Below are positions 59,813-64,000 of a DNA stretch of 64,000 bases, piece after piece; position 1 is the stretch's first letter, and each line of letters begins with the position of its first letter. The stretch spans positions 7,262,948-7,326,947 of the forward strand of contig CM063243.1 of the NCBI GenBank assembly GCA_032158295.1, given 5' to 3'. Position numbers and translations under genes: made by a program. The notes beneath the pieces are model-generated. The model did no database searches and was not told where the DNA came from. It saw nothing but the letters and a program-made list of their open reading frames with translations. The stretch comes from Pycnopodia helianthoides. Lineage: Eukaryota > Echinodermata > Asteroidea > Forcipulatida > Asteriidae.

Positions 59813-60719
59813 AATTGAAAAGGAATTGAAAATCGGGTGTGTACTTCTTGAGATATATTCCACTTCTTGTTGCGACCCGGAAGAAAAGGTCAACCTGGGG
59901 TCATGGTAACCGAAGTTCAATCTGTAATGCTCAAAGGATCTATAACTAAAAAAAATTGAAAATCGGTTGTGTAGTTCTTGAGATATGCTCCCACTTCCGG
60001 TTGACCCGGAACTAAACGTCAACATGGGGTCATGGAATCAAAGTTCAATGTTTAATGCTCAAAGGATCCATAACTGAAAAGAAATTGAAAATCGGATGTG
60101 TACTTCTTGAGATATGGTCCCAATTTTGGTTGACCCGGAAGTAAAGGTCAACACGGGGTCACGGTAACAGAAAGTCAATGTTTAATACTCAAAGGATCTA
60201 TAACTGAAAAGAAAATTGAAAATCAAGTGTTTAGTTCTTGAGATATGGTCCAACTTCCGGTTAACCTGGAAGTAAATATCAACATGGGGTCACGGTAATC
60301 CAAGTTCAATCTTCAATGCTCAAAGGGTCTTTGACTGAAATGGAATTGAAAATCGGGAAAGGTAACTTATCCCAATCAAATGCCTTTTTAAAAAACCACC
60401 TAAAGACAATGGACACCTTTGGTAATTGTCAAAGACCAGTCTTCTCACTTGGTGTATCTCAACATATGCACAAAATAACAAAATTTGAACTCAATTGGTT
60501 CAACCGAAGTTCAATCTTTAATGCTCAAAGGATCTATAACTGAAAAGAAATTGAAAATCGGTTGTGTACTTCTTGAGATATGGTCCCACTTCCGGTTCAC
60601 CCGGAACTAAAGGTCAACATGGGGTCACGGTAACCCATGGCTAATCTCCAATGCCCAAGGGGTCTATAACTGAAAAAAGTTTGAAAATCGGCTGTGTAAT
60701 TCTTGAGATATGGTGCTGC

Positions 60720-61685
60720 AAAGATTAACTAATTAAAGCTTTGAATTACTTTAAATTGACACCAGACGACGTCAAAGTAACAAAAATCTGTTTTTCATAC
60801 TAATAAATTTTATAAGGTACAAGATCTATACCAGTGATCTATACCAGTTGCACGGTGAGCGGCTTTTTGCTCCATTGACCGCAAGGTTCAAAGTCCATCA
60901 CACATGCTTGTACTCTAGTCTCTGTTCAAGGTTTACACAACCTGCTTTAGGCATCTTGTACCTTATAAAATTTATTAATATGAAAAATACATTTTTGTCA
61001 TCATGACGTCATCAGGTGTCAAGTTACAGTAATTCAAACTTATTACTTAAAATAATCATATCTCCTGAACCACATGTCATAAAGTCTTAATGTTTGTGCT
61101 GTCTTGTAGCTTACAACACTTGTAAGATTTTGTTCGAATAGATGACCCCACTTTGACCTTAACTTCCGGTCCAAACAGGAAGCTCAAAAATTCAAATAAT
61201 CATATCTCCTGAACCACAAGTCACAAAGTCGTAATGTTTGTAATGTTTGTAACTTACATCAATAGCGACATTTTATTCAAAAGCATGACCCCACTTTGAC
61301 CTTTCCTTCAGGTCCAAACAGGAAGTTCAAAGTATAAAAATCATATCTCCTGAACCACATGTCTTAAGGTTATAATTTTTGTGCTGTCTGGTAACTTAAT
61401 ACACATTTGCCATTTATTCAAAAGTATGACCCCACTTTGACCTTTCCTTCAGTACAGGACGGGAAGTTCAAATGAAAAAAATGATTGTCAGAGTTCTAAA
61501 GCGTGGTTTGGAATTACGATGTGGTTTTCTTTGAGTAGAATCATAAGTATGATGTACTCTTTCAGAATGTACGTTGGATATGACATGTGATTTCCTCTAT
61601 GAAAACATGATATTTTTTCTTTGTGTTCCACCTAATGCCGAAACCCCTCTGTGTTCGTTTTTACGAACACTTGATTTCTAGTTTT
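60720..61685 (-). repeat. Hairpin-ended non-coding repeat, inverted copy
   Basis: Read on the minus strand it starts ACTAGAAATCAA, hairpin GTGTTCGTAAAAACGAACAC (61651-61670) and GAGGGGTTTCGG, then ~130-bp units with CTTCCTGTTTGGACC and GGTCAAAGTGGGGTCAT. It is an inverted relative of 19630-20620. DR5 motifs are at 61143-61159, 61286-61302 and 61427-61443. 60890-60950 is the inverse of 22150-22215 (GAACAGAGACTAGAGTACAA). Confidence 0.65.
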
Positions 61686-61719
61686 TAGTTTTGTTATTGT
61701 TGTTTGTTCGTTTGTTCTT

Positions 61720-62368
61720 GACTCTCCGAGGTTTAAATGCATGGAAGTTGTTGTCACATCCTTTACGTGTACCATACAATGTATTAGCAATGTTTTAGCA
61801 ATTTGGTTGAGTACATAATGAATGAACAAACACTACACATCTTTATCTTTAACAAGTGTGAGTGTGCCTCACCATCATACTAAAAAAAGTACTGTCAACA
61901 GTTAAAGTCTTTGTGAAAATATTTACCAAACTTAAAATGTTTTCAATACATCATAAGTTCTTTGACAATGATGAGGAAAACATTACAAGATATGATGATC
62001 CACAGGGCCATCTCAGAATGCAACATTTTAATTTAAATACAAGTAAATGCATACAAACTGGCGTTGATGCTGCTCATGAAAAATGCGTGCATTAAAAGAC
62101 GCAGACTTTTTGGGGGGAAAGATGTTGTGTCTGTCCCATTTTCTTTTCAACCTTTAAAGTTTTGTTTTACATTTAAATATGTAAAATGAACATCCTTGTT
62201 CAAAAAAATGACTTTATAAGTAAGTTAAACCAGTTAACGATGTGCTGCCCTTATGATGCCTAAATGATGATTGAATCATGGAATTCGTCGCAGTTGCAAC
62301 AGAAATAGGCTTGCAACACATCACAATCCCTTTGATGTTATGTAACTTTACTTTTCTTGTTGTTGTAG
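61720..62368 (+). other. End of host intron 2
   Basis: AT-rich sequence leading to the pyrimidine-rich acceptor at 62353-62368. No other feature recognised. Confidence 0.5.
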
Positions 62369-62517
62369 AATATCAATGATTGAGAGTGACAATGAGCGGC
62401 TCGATTATGAAATTCAGTCCATCTTAAATCAACATGAGACTCAGATTACAGCAATGCAAGAAGAAGAATTTACGCCAAAAGTCAATATTCGAAGCATGCC
62501 TAATAGACTTCTGCCAG
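62369..62517 (+). CDS. Host gene exon c: coiled-coil segment
   Basis: This is a 149-bp exon after the acceptor ttcttgttgttgtag and before the strong donor cag|gtaaga. The first base completes the Lys codon begun in exon b, and the exon leaves one base for the next exon. It encodes ISMIESDNERLDYEIQSIL and then NQHETQITAMQEEEF, a heptad-like coiled coil, followed by a more polar stretch ending PNRLLPG. The 11.8-kb intron before it contains satellite and hairpin-ended repeats but no other candidate exon that I could recognise. Confidence 0.85.
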
Positions 62518-63876
62518 GTAAGAATTAGTTGTTGGATCCCAGGTAAATTTTTGAGCTAATTTTTTTTGTCAGGGTGTTTTATTGATATTTGATAATCAGA
62601 AGTATCTGAGTAGCCTTTTTTTCATTGCCTTGTTCATAGAGTTTAATTCAGGGGTCGCGTTTCATCTCTTGCCATATCCCATTCTGTTTTGTACTGGAAT
62701 TGCAGCCCCCATTAAAAAAGAAACTCCTATGTGTAAAAGGTTGACTTGTTAGTTGGTAAGTGGGTAAATGTCTACTTTTTAGTAGGCCTTGTGACCAATA
62801 ATGAAGCTTTGAGGAAGGGTTTGTCGTTCAGAGGTCATTGACCAAACAAAGTCATTTGGCACTTGGCCACTGGGCGCTGACAGAGGAATATTGTGGGAAG
62901 TAACCCCCCAAGTTGTTTCAGTTTGTACACTTCGCCTCTGTTTGATATCTGCATTAGGATTGTGCCAGCCCAACAATTACTCATCATTTTCAAATGGCTG
63001 CAGATATTCATATAAAAATAAATTGAAAACACTTGACTCATCATACAGGATTGATGTTAGCGATCATTTGTAACCGGCTACTGTACTTGCTGTGTGTAGA
63101 TGTACAAGCATAGTTGACTTGCACACACACTATCCTTCAGTCTGTATAGTACATTTGCATGCACTTTCACCGCACTTGTGACAAGCATGTTGGGTGTTGC
63201 ATGTACAGATCAAATGAATATTCATAACGTGGAAGTTTTGTACGTCATCAGTCTGAGGATAAAAAGGCTGGCACAGCATTTTATTAATTTTTTTTGTAAG
63301 TAAGTGCCATTAATCATTTTAAAAATAATTATTTGTTCAAATATCAAATGAAAGCATCTAACTTTTGTTACCTCGTAAAATAGAAAATAATGTGTGTATC
63401 TTTGTAAATTTATCTAGTGTGGGCACTCGTGCCTGTTACATTGACTTGTATACCGCACACACAGACCCTTGTCATTTGATTGCTGGAACACACATTTTGA
63501 CATGTATACTGCCATGACGCTCCAAAATTTGATATAGGGTCCTATATGGATAATTGTAGGACTTCATCACTTGTACGCCAAAAACCATAGTCTCAGCAGT
63601 GAACATCCATGCAGGCATTTTTCTCCATCAACATCATCGTCAGTGTATCATGAACAATTCCTTGGCTACCACAGCACCTTCTGAGGTTCTATGCCCTGTA
63701 ATTAAATAAAAATAAATAAATAAAATGTGCGTGTAGTTTAACAAGCTCAAAAACAAGTCCAGAAAAAAATGACTTAGAAGAAAGTTAACGCATGTCAATT
63801 TTCCATTTTTCCACCGCCAAAATTGCCTGCAGCCAGAAGTATACATTAGAACTTCTTGCCTGTTAGGTGGCTTCAG
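62518..63876 (+). other. Host intron 3
   Basis: A 1.36-kb intron from donor GTAAGA to acceptor TTCAG. It contains AAATAAATAAAT at 63706-63725 and no recognisable repeat ends. Confidence 0.6.
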
Positions 63877-64000
63877 AACTCAAACATATGAAATGTGAAA
63901 AAGAAATGAATGAACAAAGTATCCAGCGTGAAAAAAAACAGCAAAAGCAAAACAAAAGTCAAATTTGTTACTTTTCACCTCTCACAATAGTCTCAGAGTT
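63877..64000 (+). CDS. Host gene exon d (partial, runs off the window)
   Basis: The acceptor is tgttaggtggcttcag and the frame is set by the single base left by exon c (G + AA gives Glu). Translation is then open to the end of the window: ELKHMKCEKEMNEQSIQ and a Lys/Gln-rich helix, continuing the coiled coil. Using the earlier AG at 63864-63865 instead would give an in-frame TGA within about 11 codons, so the later AG is preferred. The real exon end is not visible; GT dinucleotides near 63930 and 63957 are possible donors but fit poorly. Confidence 0.6.

Larger units (their letters stand above)
56860..60720 (+). repeat. ~129-bp satellite with DR5 and ETS-type motifs, interrupted
   Basis: About 13 degenerate units carry AATGCTCAAAGGATCTATAA, GAAATTGAAAATCGGTTGT, TTCTTGAGATATGGTCCCAC, TTCCGGTTGACCCGGAAGT and AAAGGTCAACATGGGGTCAC. 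Interruptions are a TTAA MITE (57350-57711), unrelated sequence with a hairpin-repeat start (57712-58320), and a hAT5-like element (58656-59812). Units around 57235-57440 and 60290-60490 share the same MITE junction, so a multi-unit block was duplicated. Motif AGGTCA-N5-GGGTCA is intact at 56832, 56962, 57092, 58462, 58594, 59887, 60145 and 60611. Confidence 0.85.

Overview
The window is eukaryotic, AT-rich and mostly non-coding, with split genes and a dense, layered transposon load. Most likely it comes from a marine invertebrate deuterostome, probably an echinoderm. That is inferred from frequent GTAGGCCTA and TACATGTA words, a tRNA-Leu-derived SINE, a Ngaro-type tyrosine-recombinase retroelement and a CsRn1-type LTR element in one locus; no species call is possible from the sequence alone.

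One host gene is supported. Four plus-strand exons (22944-23156, 50349-50536, 62369-62517, 63877 to the window end) have good splice sites, mutually compatible phases (0, 2, 1) and an open frame. The product starts with a compact helical domain and continues as coiled coil; it resembles the N-terminal domain of translin-associated factor X-interacting protein 1 (TSNAXIP1). Nearly everything from 23157 to 63876 is intron of this gene, and 1-22943 lies upstream of its first recognised exon.

Region 1-22900 holds short DNA transposons and palindromes, several with clear target-site duplications (2039-3523, 4477-4869, 5141-6781, 7730-9589, 11072-11471, 12085-12253, 14025-14647, 15568-16395, 17064-17442, 19756-20139), plus long non-coding repeats with hairpin ends (17590-22816).

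Intron 1 (23157-50348) is a retroelement graveyard: a decayed minus-strand gypsy (23810-25400); a plus-strand gypsy (26385-34565) split by a DNA transposon (27841-32983), itself split by a Jockey/CR1-group LINE (27995-32224), itself holding a hairpin-bearing insert; a Penelope GIY-YIG remnant (34820-35300); two tRNA-Asn-like sequences, one inside a long inverted repeat; an L2/CR1-like LINE (37811-39375) and a SINE (39971-40375) that share a 3' tail; an R2/R4-type LINE (40459-42805); and a young CsRn1-like LTR element (43281-48671) carrying a 5'-truncated Ngaro.

Introns 2 and 3 (50537-63876) are dominated by the hairpin-ended repeats and a ~129-bp satellite (56860-60720). Twelve intact DR5 nuclear-receptor motifs (AGGTCA-N5-GGGTCA) lie in or next to the satellite. 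The best candidates for something undescribed are this motif-bearing repeat superfamily and its hairpin termini.
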